A DNA stretch of 64,000 nt from Streptomyces nitrosporeus (GTDB lineage Bacteria; Actinomycetota; Actinomycetes; Streptomycetales; Streptomycetaceae): positions 868,001 to 932,000 of the forward strand of contig NZ_CP023702.1 in NCBI RefSeq assembly GCF_008704555.1, written 5' to 3'. A program made the translations under genes and the position numbers. Of the stretch, positions 25,982 through 34,922 are shown piece after piece (the first letter of the stretch is position 1; each line of letters opens with the position of its first letter). The notes under the pieces were generated by a model. The model was not told the DNA's origin, did not search any database, and worked only from the letters and a program-made list of their open reading frames with translations.

Positions 25982-26713
25982 ATGACTCTCGTCGCGATCC
26001 TCAGCGGCGCCGGTATCTCCACGGATTCCGGCATCCCCGACTACCGCGGGCCCCAGGGCCTGTGGCGGCAGGACCCGGAGGCGGAGAAGCTCGTCACCTA
26101 CGACTTCTACATGGCCGATCCGGAGATCCGCCGTCGTTCCTGGCTGATGCGCCGCGCCCTCGCGGCGCGGGCCGCGGAGCCGAACGCCGCCCACCGGGCG
26201 GTGGCCGCGCTGGAGGCGTCCGGGACCCCGGTGCGGGTGATCACCCAGAACATCGACGGGCTGCACCAGGCGGGCGGGCTGAGCGCCCGCAAGGTGGTCG
26301 AACTCCACGGCACCGCCCACCGGGTGGTGTGCACCCGGTGCCGCGCCCGGTCCTCGATGGCCGACGCGCTGGCACGCGTCGAGGCGGGCGAGGCGGATCC
26401 GGCGTGCACGGGCTGCGGGGGGATCCTGAAGGCGGCGACGGTGATGTTCGGCGAGCGCCTCGACCCCCGGGTGCTGGCCGACGCGACGGCGATCACCAAG
26501 GCGTGCGAGGTGTTCGTCGCCGTGGGTACGACGCTCCAGGTGCAGCCCGCCGCGTCGCTGGCCGGGACCGCGGTGGAGCACGGCGCCCGGCTGATCGTGG
26601 TGAACGCCGAGCCCACTCCGTACGACGCGCTGGCCGAGGAGACGATCCGCGAGCCCATCGGGACGGCGCTGCCCGCCCTGCTGGCACGGATCGCCGGGGA
26701 GTCCCGGGGCTGA
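25982..26713 (+). CDS. Sir2-family NAD-dependent protein deacylase
   Basis: 243 residues. Sirtuin motifs in order: GAGISTDSGIPDYRG (NAD binding), TQNIDGLHQAGG, VELHGTAHR with the catalytic His, a zinc site CTRC...CTGC, and VAVGTTLQVQPAA. It removes acyl groups from Lys with NAD+ and makes O-acetyl-ADP-ribose. A macrodomain protein of the O-acetyl-ADP-ribose deacetylase type is encoded 22 kb downstream, though not linked in an operon. Confidence 0.95.
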   Translation: MTLVAILSGAGISTDSGIPDYRGPQGLWRQDPEAEKLVTYDFYMADPEIRRRSWLMRRALAARAAEPNAAHRAVAALEASGTPVRVITQNIDGLHQAGGLSARKVVELHGTAHRVVCTRCRARSSMADALARVEAGEADPACTGCGGILKAATVMFGERLDPRVLADATAITKACEVFVAVGTTLQVQPAASLAGTAVEHGARLIVVNAEPTPYDALAEETIREPIGTALPALLARIAGESRG

Positions 26714-26731
26714 GGGCCCGGCCGGGAGCGG

Positions 26732-26782
26732 CGCCAGGCCCGCACGCCCGGGCCGTGCGGGCCGGACCGTGCGGGCCTGGCG
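26732..26782. terminator. Nested bidirectional hairpin
   Basis: Outer arms 26732-26746 and 26768-26782 pair over 15 bp. Alternatively 26737-26746 pairs with 26754-26763 over 10 bp. It lies between convergent sir2 and the hydrolase gene. Confidence 0.65.
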
Positions 26783-26788
26783 TGCGGC

Positions 26789-27679
26789 TCACACGGCGGA
26801 CGCGGACCGGCCGAGGTGCCGGAGGAAGAAGGCGGCCGCCTCCTCACCGACCCTGAAGCGCACCTCCGGGTCGGCGGGCTGGGGTGCGAAGAAGTCGTCG
26901 TGGCGGACGTCCGGGCCCGCCGAGCTGCCGGTCGCCGTAGGGATGTGCCGCAGGTACGGCGCGGTGTCGGCTTCGAACGGGGTGACCGTGTCCGCTCCGC
27001 CCCAGCGGATGTCCACCGGTATCCGCACGGCCGCCAGGCTCTCCGGGGTCACGAATCCGCCGACCGCCGGGGCCACTTGGAAGACCGCTCGCACCCGGGG
27101 GTCCGTCAGGTCGGCGGCCGCGGCGGTGTCCGGCACACCCCGCGACGCCCCGTCCGGCGGGTACTTCTTCCGCAGGGCCTCCAGGACCCCGGGGAATTCG
27201 GGGATCTCCGGAACCGGCACCGCGCCCGTCAGCACGGCCCGCATGATCCGCGGATCGACCCGGGCCCCGGCGAGCGCCGCCGCCGTGTACCCGCCGAGGG
27301 AGAAGCCCGCCACGCCGACCGGGCCCAGCGGCCGCTCACGGGCCAGCGTGTCGAGTGCGAAGGTCACGTCCCGGGGCCGCTCCCACACGTGGAGGAAGCC
27401 CTCCGGCTCGTAACCGTCGACGAAGTTGTTGCCGTGGTGGTCCAGGGCCGCGACCCGGAACCCCGCCCCGCGCAGCGGACGCGCCAGCCACTCCATCCCG
27501 CTGCCCGATCCCCCGGTCCCGTGCGAGACGACGACCAGCGGGGCGGGCCCGGCCGGCACCTGGTCCGGCTCCCACAGGTAGACACGGACGGGACGCGGCC
27601 GGTCCGGTCGGCCGAAGTCTTCGCGGGACTCGTCGTACAGGACACGTATCAGCGGCTGTTGCGCCCCGGAGGTCGTCAT
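26789..27679 (-). CDS. Alpha/beta hydrolase (PAF-acetylhydrolase-like)
   Basis: 296 residues from ATG 27679. Oxyanion region VVVSHGTGGSGSG, nucleophile elbow GFSLGGYTA (Ser), acidic residue region WGGADTVTPF, and a late His. The size and the SHGTGG motif fit platelet-activating-factor acetylhydrolase or dienelactone-type esterases. The minus strand has TACAAT six bases before this ATG and no SD, so the mRNA is probably leaderless. An upstream ATG at 27703 is less likely. Substrate unknown. Confidence 0.85.
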   Translation of the reverse strand: MTTSGAQQPLIRVLYDESREDFGRPDRPRPVRVYLWEPDQVPAGPAPLVVVSHGTGGSGSGMEWLARPLRGAGFRVAALDHHGNNFVDGYEPEGFLHVWERPRDVTFALDTLARERPLGPVGVAGFSLGGYTAAALAGARVDPRIMRAVLTGAVPVPEIPEFPGVLEALRKKYPPDGASRGVPDTAAAADLTDPRVRAVFQVAPAVGGFVTPESLAAVRIPVDIRWGGADTVTPFEADTAPYLRHIPTATGSSAGPDVRHDDFFAPQPADPEVRFRVGEEAAAFFLRHLGRSASAV

Positions 27680-27751
27680 GGCGGCATTGTAGGGAGACCT
27701 CACGGGCCGGCCGCCGGCCTTCGCCGCCGTGCGGGCGGGCCCGGTCGCGGG

Positions 27752-28168
27752 TCAGCCTCTCCCGTGTTCTTCGAGCCCTTCCCGGATCCGCCGTGAAGGG
27801 GTGAACGCGTACAGCTCCAGGATCGCGGGAGGCTCCGCCAGGCCCGGGCCGCCCTCCCGCGCCCAGGCGGCGATGTCGGTGACGGCGTCCGGGTCGTTGA
27901 CCAGGCCCAGCCAGACCGGCCGGCCCCCGGCGCGGCGTCCCTCCGCCGAGGGCTGCACGACGATCACGTTGCCGTGCTCGCAGGCGTCGAGGCAGTCCAC
28001 GGCACGCACGGTGGCCCCGTCCCCCGCCGCCCGGCGCAGTCCCGCCAGCTGCCCGGCGTGGTCCACGCCGGGGATCTTCGGCGTACCGCAGCAGCAGCCG
28101 CGGCAGACGCTGACGGTGGGCCGGGACGGGCCGGGAGCGGGCGCGGCCCGTGGCGAACGGCGGCTCAT
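27752..28168 (-). CDS. Thioredoxin-like [2Fe-2S] ferredoxin-domain protein
   Basis: 138 residues from ATG 28168 (SD GGGGAG). Cysteines cluster as CRGCCCG (22, 25, 26, 27) and CLDACEHG (59, 63), the spacing seen in thioredoxin-fold 2Fe-2S ferredoxins related to NuoE. The Cys-Cys-Cys run is unusual and makes the exact ligands ambiguous. The C-terminal half (VWLGLVNDPDAVTDIAAW) fits the rest of that fold. An electron carrier or metal-handling role is possible; the partner is unknown. Confidence 0.75.
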   Translation of the reverse strand: MSRRSPRAAPAPGPSRPTVSVCRGCCCGTPKIPGVDHAGQLAGLRRAAGDGATVRAVDCLDACEHGNVIVVQPSAEGRRAGGRPVWLGLVNDPDAVTDIAAWAREGGPGLAEPPAILELYAFTPSRRIREGLEEHGRG

Positions 28169-28266
28169 ACGGACTCCCCGGGGACGGGACGGACGATCAC
28201 CGTGGGACTGTACCGGGTGCCTCCCCTCGCGGTTTCCCTGCCCAGGTGGGGTAAAGTGGTCGGTCG

Positions 28267-28409
28267 CGAAGGGGAGTAGCCCCGCAAACCGGTCGTCGAC
28301 ACACTGGAACCCCCGGGTTCCCGGTGGCCGGGCCCGCCGGTCCATGGCGGGCGGGCGAGACCTTCGGTCAGGTATGACACACCCGCACCCCGCGGGTGCT
28401 GCGGTCATG
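28267..28409 (+). ncRNA. yybP-ykoY (Mn2+-sensing) riboswitch
   Basis: The conserved aptamer pieces are present in order: P1 5' arm CGAAGG (28267-28272) running into GGGGAGTAGC (28271-28280), a GC-rich helix region, then CGAGACCTTCG (28356-28366), whose CCTTCG closes P1. GGGGAGTAGC and GAGACCTT are the recognisable L1/L3 consensus of this class. A downstream hairpin (28385-28390 with 28394-28399, and outer 28374-28378 with 28404-28408) could be the expression platform. The class binds Mn2+ and controls Mn exporters, and the next gene is a GDT1-family transporter. Confidence 0.85.
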
Positions 28410-28492
28410 CCGGGCCGAGTGGTCCTCCGGAGAAGCCCGACAAGCACTTCGCGGAAGGCCCGGGGCCCGGCTCTCACAGAAAGCCACCCGGA

Positions 28493-29077
28493 ATGCATCT
28501 CGACCTCCTGGCGATCCTCACCGCCTTCGGGTTGATCTTCCTCGCGGAGCTCCCCGACAAGACGATGTTCGCCTCGCTGGCCATGGGCACCCGTATGCGC
28601 CCGCTCTACGTGTGGTTCGGTACGTCGGCCGCGTTCATCGTGCACGTGGCCATCGCGGTCGGGGCGGGTGGACTGATCGGTCTGCTGCCCGACTGGACCG
28701 TGAAGCTGGTCTCGGCCCTCCTCTTCGCCTTCGGTGCCTTCATGCTGCTGCGCGGCAGCGGCGGGGACGACGAGGAGGACGCCGAGATCCGGCCCGTGAC
28801 CGGCTTCTGGCCGGTCTTCTCGACGGCGTTCACGGCGGTGTTCATCAGTGAGTGGGGCGACCTCACGCAGATCACCACCGCGAACCTCGCCGCGAGCAAC
28901 GACGCCTGGTCCACGGCGATCGGCGCGGCCGCCGCCCTGATGTCGGTGTCGGCGCTGGCGCTGCTGGCAGGGCGTTTCATCGCCAAGCGGGTGCCGCTGA
29001 AGACGGTGCAGCGGATCGGCGGGCTGTGCATGCTGGCGCTGGCCCTCTGGTCGGCCGTCGAGATCTTCACGGGCTGA
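28493..29077 (+). CDS. TMEM165/GDT1 (UPF0016) family Mn2+/cation exporter
   Basis: 194 residues, two three-helix halves joined by a loop of Asp/Glu (GGDDEEDAEI). The two family signatures are AELPDKTMF near residue 20 and SEWGDLTQ near residue 120, both variants of ExGD(K/R)(T/S). Bacterial members export Mn2+. The riboswitch 127 bases upstream supports Mn2+-dependent induction. The SD in front of ATG 28493 is weak. Confidence 0.93.
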   Translation: MHLDLLAILTAFGLIFLAELPDKTMFASLAMGTRMRPLYVWFGTSAAFIVHVAIAVGAGGLIGLLPDWTVKLVSALLFAFGAFMLLRGSGGDDEEDAEIRPVTGFWPVFSTAFTAVFISEWGDLTQITTANLAASNDAWSTAIGAAAALMSVSALALLAGRFIAKRVPLKTVQRIGGLCMLALALWSAVEIFTG

Positions 29078-29096
29078 CCCGCCCCGGCGGCGGGCC

Positions 29097-29615
29097 TCAG
29101 AACAGCGCCGGCACAGCGTCCTCCTCGCCCCGCTCGAAGGCGAGGAGGCGCTGTTTGCGGTCCAGCCCGCCGCCGTATCCGGTGAGGCCGCCCGAGGCTC
29201 CGAGGACCCGGTGGCAGGGCACGATGATCCCGACCGGGTTCCTGCCGTTGGCCAGGCCCACCGCGCGGGAGGCGCCCGGGCTGCCGAGCGTCCGGGCGAG
29301 TTCGCCGTACGAGCGGGTCTCCCCGTACGGGATGCGCAGCAGTTCGGCCCACACGGCGCGCTGGAACGGTGTGCCGTCCAGGTGCAACGGCAGGTCGAAC
29401 TCGGTCAGTTCGCCCGCGAAGTAGGCGTCCAGCTGGCGGGCGGTCTCACCGAAGGGCCGCGGGTCCTCCTCCCCGAAGGTCTCCTCGTCCGGGCGGTGGC
29501 GCTGTCCGGTCATGTACAGACCGGCGAGTACGCCGTCGGAGGCGACCAGGGTGAGCGGTCCGTAGGGGCTGTCGACGACGGTGTGCCGCCGACCGGGCGT
29601 GTGTGTGGCTGACAT
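29097..29615 (-). CDS. ogt: Methylated-DNA-protein-cysteine methyltransferase
   Basis: 172 residues from ATG 29615, which has SD GAGGA eight bases away. Active-site GIIVPCHRVLGASGGLTGYGGG with the acceptor Cys in PCHR. Preceding helix-turn-helix RIPYGETRSYGELARTLG. It removes O6-alkyl groups from guanine in a suicide reaction. An ATG at 29630 overlaps the alkA stop as ATGA and is an alternative start. Cotranscription with the Ada-AlkA gene makes an alkylation-repair operon. Confidence 0.95.
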   Translation of the reverse strand: MSATHTPGRRHTVVDSPYGPLTLVASDGVLAGLYMTGQRHRPDEETFGEEDPRPFGETARQLDAYFAGELTEFDLPLHLDGTPFQRAVWAELLRIPYGETRSYGELARTLGSPGASRAVGLANGRNPVGIIVPCHRVLGASGGLTGYGGGLDRKQRLLAFERGEEDAVPALF

Positions 29616-29626
29616 GGCGCGGTTCC

Positions 29627-31099
29627 TCATGCGGGCAGGTGGTTGATGGGGTGGTCGTCGACGGTCCACAGGTACTGCACGGCGTAGGCGCGCCAGGGAC
29701 GCCAGTGCGCGGCACGTGCGGTGAGGGCCGCGGGGGTCGCCGGGAGTCCCAGCGTCCGGGCGGCGCGGCGGATGCCGAGGTCGGTGGGGAGGAAGGCGTC
29801 CGGGTCGCCGAGGGAGCGCATGGCGATGGCCTCGACGGTCCAGGGGCCGAAGCCGGGCAGGGCGTGGAGCCGGCTTCTGGCCTCGTCCCAGTCGGTGCCC
29901 TCCCCCAGTTCCAGCGATCCGTCCGCGAGCGCGCCGGCCAGGGTGGTCAGGGTGGTGCGCCGGGCGCGCGGCAGGGCGAGCGTTTCGGGGTCGAGGCCGG
30001 CCAGCGCCGCGGGGGTGGGGAAGAGGTGGGTCAGCCCTCCCTCGGGGTCCTCGACGGGCACTCCGTGCGCGGTGACCAGCCGGGCGGCGTGGGTGCGGGC
30101 CGCCGCGGTGGAGACCTGCTGGCCGAGCACCGCGCGTACGGCGAACTCCGCGGCGTCCACGGTGCGCGGCACCCGGCGTCCCGGTCCTGCGTCGACGAGG
30201 GGGGCGAGCAGCGGGTCGGCGCGCAGCTGCTCGTCGACGGCGACCGGGTCGGCGTCGAGGTCGAGCAGCCTGCGGCAGCGGCTGATGGCCTGGGTGAGGT
30301 CGCGCGGGTCGGTGAGGGAGAGCCGGCAGGCGATGTGGCCGGGGCGCGGGGAAAGCGCCACGATGCCGTGGCCGTGCGGGAGGGCGAGGGTGCGGCGGTA
30401 GGCGCCTTCCCGCCATTCCTCGACACCGGGGACGGCGGTCGCGGCGAGGTGCCCGAAGAGGTTGGTGGGGTTGAGCGGTGCCCGGTAGGGCAGCCGCAGC
30501 GTGATCACTCCGGGGGTGTCGGGGCCTTCGGTGCCGCGCGCCGCGCGGGCTCTCAGCTCCCCGGGGGCCAGGGCGAAGACCGCGCGGACGGTCTCGTTGA
30601 AGGTGCGGACGGAGGAGAAACCGGCCGCGAAGGCGATGTCGGCCATGGGCAGGGCGGTCGTCTCGATGAGGACCCGGGCGGTCTGGGCACGTTGTGAGCG
30701 GGCCAGTGCCAGCGGGCCGGCGCCGAGTTCGGCGAGGAGCTGGCGTTCGATCTGCCGGGCGGAGTAGCCGAGCCGGGTGGCGAGGCCGGTCACCCCCTCG
30801 CGGTCGACGATTCCGTCCTGGATGAGGCGCATCGCGCGGGCGACGGAGTCGGCGCGGGCGTTCCACCGCGGGGAACCGGGGCTGGTGTCGGGTCTGCACC
30901 GCTTGCAGGCCCGGAATCCGGCCAGCTGGCAGGCGGCGGCGCTGGGGTAGAAGGTCATGTTCCCGGCCTTCGGCGGTACGACGGGGCAGCTGGGCCGGCA
31001 GTAGACCCCGGTGGTCAGGACCGCGGTGAAGAACCAGCCGTCGAAACGGGCGTCCTTCGACCGGACGGCCCGCACGCAGCGCTCGGTGTCGGTGTGCAT
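29627..31099 (-). CDS. Ada-AlkA fusion: methylphosphotriester-responsive activator and 3-methyladenine glycosylase
   Basis: 490 residues from ATG 31099. N-terminal Ada zinc domain with Cys4 (GVYCRPSCPVVPP and ACKRCRP, first Cys the methyl acceptor), AraC-type HTH at about 80-180 (DREGVTGLATRLGYSARQIE, DIAFAAGFSSVRTFNETVR), then AlkA glycosylase with HhH LPGFGPWTVEAIAMRSLG and catalytic Asp in FLPTDLGIRRA. It senses methylation damage, activates transcription and excises alkylated bases. An ATG at 31150 would add 17 residues. ogt follows immediately. Confidence 0.93.
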   Translation of the reverse strand: MHTDTERCVRAVRSKDARFDGWFFTAVLTTGVYCRPSCPVVPPKAGNMTFYPSAAACQLAGFRACKRCRPDTSPGSPRWNARADSVARAMRLIQDGIVDREGVTGLATRLGYSARQIERQLLAELGAGPLALARSQRAQTARVLIETTALPMADIAFAAGFSSVRTFNETVRAVFALAPGELRARAARGTEGPDTPGVITLRLPYRAPLNPTNLFGHLAATAVPGVEEWREGAYRRTLALPHGHGIVALSPRPGHIACRLSLTDPRDLTQAISRCRRLLDLDADPVAVDEQLRADPLLAPLVDAGPGRRVPRTVDAAEFAVRAVLGQQVSTAAARTHAARLVTAHGVPVEDPEGGLTHLFPTPAALAGLDPETLALPRARRTTLTTLAGALADGSLELGEGTDWDEARSRLHALPGFGPWTVEAIAMRSLGDPDAFLPTDLGIRRAARTLGLPATPAALTARAAHWRPWRAYAVQYLWTVDDHPINHLPA

Positions 31100-31167
31100 G
31101 GTCCAAGCATCGGGCACCGCCCCGGTGCCGGGCTGGCGGAAATCCGACATCAGCCCTCGGCCGGCGC

Positions 31168-31239
31168 CGGCCTCCTGGGTCCGCTCCGGCCTCCGGGGTC
31201 CGCCCGGCCTCCGGAGCCGCCTCGGCCTCCGGGGCTGCG
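31168..31239. repeat. Four tandem 18-19-nt repeats
   Basis: Units beginning CGGCCTCC start at 31168, 31187, 31205 and 31223 with one to four mismatches. A second short duplication (CACGGGGTGT twice) follows at about 31259-31283. Both lie in the gap between the LacI stop and the Ada-AlkA start. Confidence 0.7.
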
Positions 31240-31311
31240 CGGTGCCGGGGAGCGCGGGGCACGGGGTGTACGGCACGGGGTGTGCGGTGCCGGAAGGGTG
31301 CGGCCGGGCCG

Positions 31312-32340
31312 TCAGCGCGGTGCACGCGCGGTGGAGCCCCGAGGGGTGAGGGTCGGGGTGGGGACCTGGAGCGATCCGATGTGCTCGCCCTCCAGGAGCG
31401 CGAAGAGGGCGCGGGCCACTTCCGCCCCGAACTGGTGCACGTCGTGGCTCATCGCCGACAGGGTGGGGTGGGTGATCCGGCAGAGCTGGGAGTCGTCCCA
31501 GGCGAGCAGCGAGACGTCGTCCGGGACGACGAAACCCATCTCCGCGGCCACTCCCGCGCCCGCGACCGCCATGATGTCGTTGTCGTAGATGACGGCGGTC
31601 GGCCGGTCCGGGGAGAGCAGCAGGGACCGGGTGGCGCGTGCGCCTTCCTTCCCGTCGAAGCCGGTGGTCACCTGCTGCCCGGCCTCCAGTCCCAGTTCGC
31701 GTACCGTCGCCTCGAAGGCGGCGGCCCGGATGGCGCTGTGGCCCAGCCCGGCCGGCCCGCCGACCCGGGCCAGCCGCCGGTGGCCGAGCGCGGCCAGGTA
31801 GCGGACGGCCTCGGCGGTCGCGGTGGCGTCGTCCGTCCACACCGCGGGGAAGACCGGTCCGGTCAGCGACGGATGCCCGACGGCGACCGCGGGCAGCCCG
31901 ATCGCCTGCAGGGCGGGGACCCGCGGGTCGTCCTCCTGGAAGTCGACGAGGACGGCGCCCGCGATGGTCCGGTTCCGCCACCAGGACGTGTACAGCTCGG
32001 TCTCCTCGCCGGTGTCGCGCGCCAGCCGCAGGAGCAGCGAGCACGACCGCTCGGCCAGGACTCCCTCGATACCGGAGATGAAGTCCATGTAGAAGGGTTC
32101 GAGGCCGAGCAGCCGGGCCGGGCGGCACAGCACCAGTCCGATGATGTCCGCCCGGCGGCTGGAGAGGCTGCGCGCCGTCTGGTTGGGTGCCCAGCCCAGG
32201 TCCCGGGCGGCTTCGAAGATCCGCTCCCGTGTGCTCTCGGAGACCCCCGGCTTCCGGTTGAACGCCAGGGAGACGGCGCCCTTGGAGACACCGGCCCGGG
32301 CCGCTACGTCCTTGATGGTGACGCGTGCCGGGGCATTCAC
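31312..32340 (-). CDS. LacI-family regulator of the mannoside genes
   Basis: 342 residues from GTG 32340, whose GTGA overlaps the mannosidase stop. N-terminal LacI HTH: VTIKDVAARAGVSKGAVSLA, then the hinge helix PNQTARSLSSRR. A periplasmic-binding-like effector domain follows. Being in the same transcript as the beta-mannosidase, it probably represses itself, the mannosidase and the divergent transporter through the paired ACCGGT-centred sites. The inducer is probably a mannose or mannobiose derivative (inference). Confidence 0.92.
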   Translation of the reverse strand: MNAPARVTIKDVAARAGVSKGAVSLAFNRKPGVSESTRERIFEAARDLGWAPNQTARSLSSRRADIIGLVLCRPARLLGLEPFYMDFISGIEGVLAERSCSLLLRLARDTGEETELYTSWWRNRTIAGAVLVDFQEDDPRVPALQAIGLPAVAVGHPSLTGPVFPAVWTDDATATAEAVRYLAALGHRRLARVGGPAGLGHSAIRAAAFEATVRELGLEAGQQVTTGFDGKEGARATRSLLLSPDRPTAVIYDNDIMAVAGAGVAAEMGFVVPDDVSLLAWDDSQLCRITHPTLSAMSHDVHQFGAEVARALFALLEGEHIGSLQVPTPTLTPRGSTARAPR

Positions 32341-34736
32341 TCGGTATCCACGCAGAACATCGCCGCCCGTACGTCGGCCCCGGTCACCGCCGGGCAGCCG
32401 TCGAGACAGATCCGGACCCGCTCGCCGGGCAGCAGTGTGGTCAGCCCCCGGTCGGCGACGGCGGAGGGGCCGAGCCGGTCCGCCTGGAGGAGGAGGTCTC
32501 TCACAAGAGTGTGCGCGTTCACCACGATGTCGACCTTACCTTCCCCGTCCCCGACGGCCTCCACCTCGATGTCGAACTCCGGCCGCACATAACCGAAGTC
32601 CTTGTCGGCGACCGGGAAATGCAGGGCCCGCAGGCCGTCGGCGTCGGCCACCAGGAACTCCTTGCCCGACTCCCCCGCCGGCCGCAGCGCCCCGGGCACG
32701 GGCAGCCGGACCACGGACCTGGCCCGTGCCGCCACCTCCAGCACCGTCCGGCCCACCACGGTGCCGTCGGCCTCGACGCGCCGGAGCGACACCTCCGTCC
32801 GCCACTCCCGGGCCGACTGGTTGACGGCCGCGAGGACCAGCCCCTCCCCTTCCGGCTGCAGCGTCAGCAGGCGGTCGGCGTACACCCGGCGCAGTTCGTG
32901 GTGGAGCGGCTTGAGTCGGCCGTCCCCGTCCACGGCGGCCCAGGAGCTCACCGGCCAGCAGTCGTTGAGCTGCCAGACGACCGTGCCCGCGCAGACGGGC
33001 CAGTGGGAGCGCCAGTGCTCGATGCCCGCCGCGACGGCACGGGCCTGGACGAGCTGGGTGAGGTAGTGCCAGCGGTCGAAGTCACCTTCGGGCAGGGCGA
33101 AGTGGCGTGCCACTCCGCGGTTCAGCTTGCCGTTGCCGTCCTCCGCCTTCTGGTGGTGCAGCATGCCCGGTGAGCCGGGGGCCAGGTCCTCTCCGGGCAG
33201 TGCGCGCCGGAGGGTGGCCATCGCGGGGGGAGCCTGCCAGCCGAACTCGGAGACGAAGCGGGGCACGTTCGCCCGGTACTCGGCGTAGTCCTGGCGGTTC
33301 CACACCTCCCAGGAGTGGTAGGTGCCGTGGGCGGGGTCGTTGGGGTGGTGGTCCCACGAGCCCGACCAGGGGCTCCCCGCGGTGTAGGGGCGGGTCGGGT
33401 CCAGCTCGGCGACGAGGCGGGGCAGCAGGCCGAGGTAGTAGCCCTCGCCCCAGGAGTCACCGGCGAGGGGGGCCTCCCAGTCCCAGTCCCGGAAGCCCCA
33501 GAGGTTCTCGTTGTTGCCGTTCCACAGGACAAGGGCGGGGTGCGGCATCAGCCGGACGATGTTGTCGCGGGCCTCGGCCTCCACCTCGCCGCGCAGGGGC
33601 TGCTCCTCGGGGTAGGCGGCGCAGGCGAAGAGGAAGTCCTGCCAGACCATGAGGCCGAGTTCGTCGCAGGCGTCGTAGAACGCCTCGTCCTCGTAGATCC
33701 CGCCGCCCCAGACCCGTATCAGGTCGATGTTGGCGTCGGCTGCCTGGGAGAGCCGGGCGCGGTAGCGCTCCGGTGTGACGCGTGAGGGGAACACGTCGTC
33801 CGGGATCCAGTTGACGCCCCGCGCGAACACCCGGACGCCGTTGACGACGAGGGTGAAACCGGTTCCGTGCGCGTCGGCGGTCCGGTCCAGTCCGACGGTA
33901 CGGAAGCCGATCCGCCGCTGCCAGGCGTCGAGCGGGCCGGCCTCGTCCTGGAGGGTGACGTCGAGGGTGTACAGGTTCTGGTCGCCGTATCCGCGCGGCC
34001 ACCAGAGCAGCGGATCGGCCACGGAGAGGCGGATCACGGCCTCCTCCCCGTCGAAGCGGACCTCGGCCTCCCGGCCCGCGACGCCCGCACGGGCCAGCAG
34101 CGTCCGGCCCTCTCCCCGGGCGGTGCGCTCCACCCGGAGCCGTATCTCCACCGTCCCGGTGCCGTCCTCGACGGTGACCAGGGGCCGCACGGAGGCGATC
34201 CTGGCCGTCGACCAGTGCTCCAGGCGTACGGGCCGCCAGATGCCGGCGGTGACCAGGGCCGGTCCCCAGTCCCAGCCGAAACTGCTGGCCATCTTGCGGA
34301 TGTACTGGAACGGTTCGGGATAGACGTTGGGGCGGTCCCCGGTGACGGCCCGCACGCTCTCCGCCTCGTCGTAGGCGGAGGCGAAGCTCACCTCCAGCGG
34401 GCCGGCGAGGCCGGTCACGTCGAAGCGGTAGGTGCGGTGCATGTTGCGGGTGGTGCCGATCTCTCGGCCCGCGAAGGTGATACGGGCGGCGGTGTCCAGG
34501 CCCTCGAAGACCAGGTCCGTGCGCTCGTGGCCGCTCCCGTGGGCGACCTCGTTGCCGTACGTCCAGGAGCGCCGGCCCACCCAGGCGACCTCGGCCTCGT
34601 TCAGGCCGAGGAAGGGGTCGGGGATGACGCCCGCTTCGAGCAGGTCGGTGTGGACACAGCCGGGGACCCGGGCGGGCAGCCGGGCCTCGCCGTGGCGCAG
34701 GCTCCAGCCGTCGGCGAGGGGGGTGACGTCCTTCAT
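32337..34736 (-). CDS. Beta-mannosidase, GH2
   Basis: 799 residues from ATG 34736 (SD GGAG, 7 nt). Order: sugar-binding beta-sandwich, Ig-like domain, TIM barrel, C-terminal sandwich domains. The acid/base is Glu410 in WNGNNENLW and the nucleophile Glu497 in FVSEFGWQ, the spacing seen in GH2 mannosidases. There is no signal peptide, so it acts on imported manno-oligosaccharides, releasing mannose. It is the first gene of an operon with its LacI regulator and divergent from a sugar ABC transporter. Confidence 0.93.
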   Translation of the reverse strand: MKDVTPLADGWSLRHGEARLPARVPGCVHTDLLEAGVIPDPFLGLNEAEVAWVGRRSWTYGNEVAHGSGHERTDLVFEGLDTAARITFAGREIGTTRNMHRTYRFDVTGLAGPLEVSFASAYDEAESVRAVTGDRPNVYPEPFQYIRKMASSFGWDWGPALVTAGIWRPVRLEHWSTARIASVRPLVTVEDGTGTVEIRLRVERTARGEGRTLLARAGVAGREAEVRFDGEEAVIRLSVADPLLWWPRGYGDQNLYTLDVTLQDEAGPLDAWQRRIGFRTVGLDRTADAHGTGFTLVVNGVRVFARGVNWIPDDVFPSRVTPERYRARLSQAADANIDLIRVWGGGIYEDEAFYDACDELGLMVWQDFLFACAAYPEEQPLRGEVEAEARDNIVRLMPHPALVLWNGNNENLWGFRDWDWEAPLAGDSWGEGYYLGLLPRLVAELDPTRPYTAGSPWSGSWDHHPNDPAHGTYHSWEVWNRQDYAEYRANVPRFVSEFGWQAPPAMATLRRALPGEDLAPGSPGMLHHQKAEDGNGKLNRGVARHFALPEGDFDRWHYLTQLVQARAVAAGIEHWRSHWPVCAGTVVWQLNDCWPVSSWAAVDGDGRLKPLHHELRRVYADRLLTLQPEGEGLVLAAVNQSAREWRTEVSLRRVEADGTVVGRTVLEVAARARSVVRLPVPGALRPAGESGKEFLVADADGLRALHFPVADKDFGYVRPEFDIEVEAVGDGEGKVDIVVNAHTLVRDLLLQADRLGPSAVADRGLTTLLPGERVRICLDGCPAVTGADVRAAMFCVDTE

Positions 34737-34813
34737 GATGCGGCTCCGATCGTCCGGTGATGCCTGATGGCTCTGCGACGCGGCACAACGTATCCCGCAA
34801 CAATCACCCTGTC

Positions 34814-34828
34814 CATAAACCGGTCTAG
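34814..34828. promoter_or_regulatory. LacI-type operator, mannosidase side
   Basis: CATAAACCGGTCTAG, centred on ACCGGT, about 80 bases upstream of the mannosidase ATG. Its reverse complement matches the second site (34923-34937) at 12 of 15 positions. Confidence 0.55.
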
Positions 34829-34922
34829 TAGCAGATTCGCCACCCACCGGATACGCGCGGCTCATGCGACCAGCGGATTCATGCTCGCCGGTAACGATTG
34901 GGCATCGCAGTGGAAACTTGTG

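Noticed and set aside
25712..26713. RHH gene and Sir2 gene as a toxin-antitoxin or Sir2 defence pair
   Set aside because: They are divergent, the Sir2 is a standard stand-alone sirtuin, and no toxin or effector domain is present.
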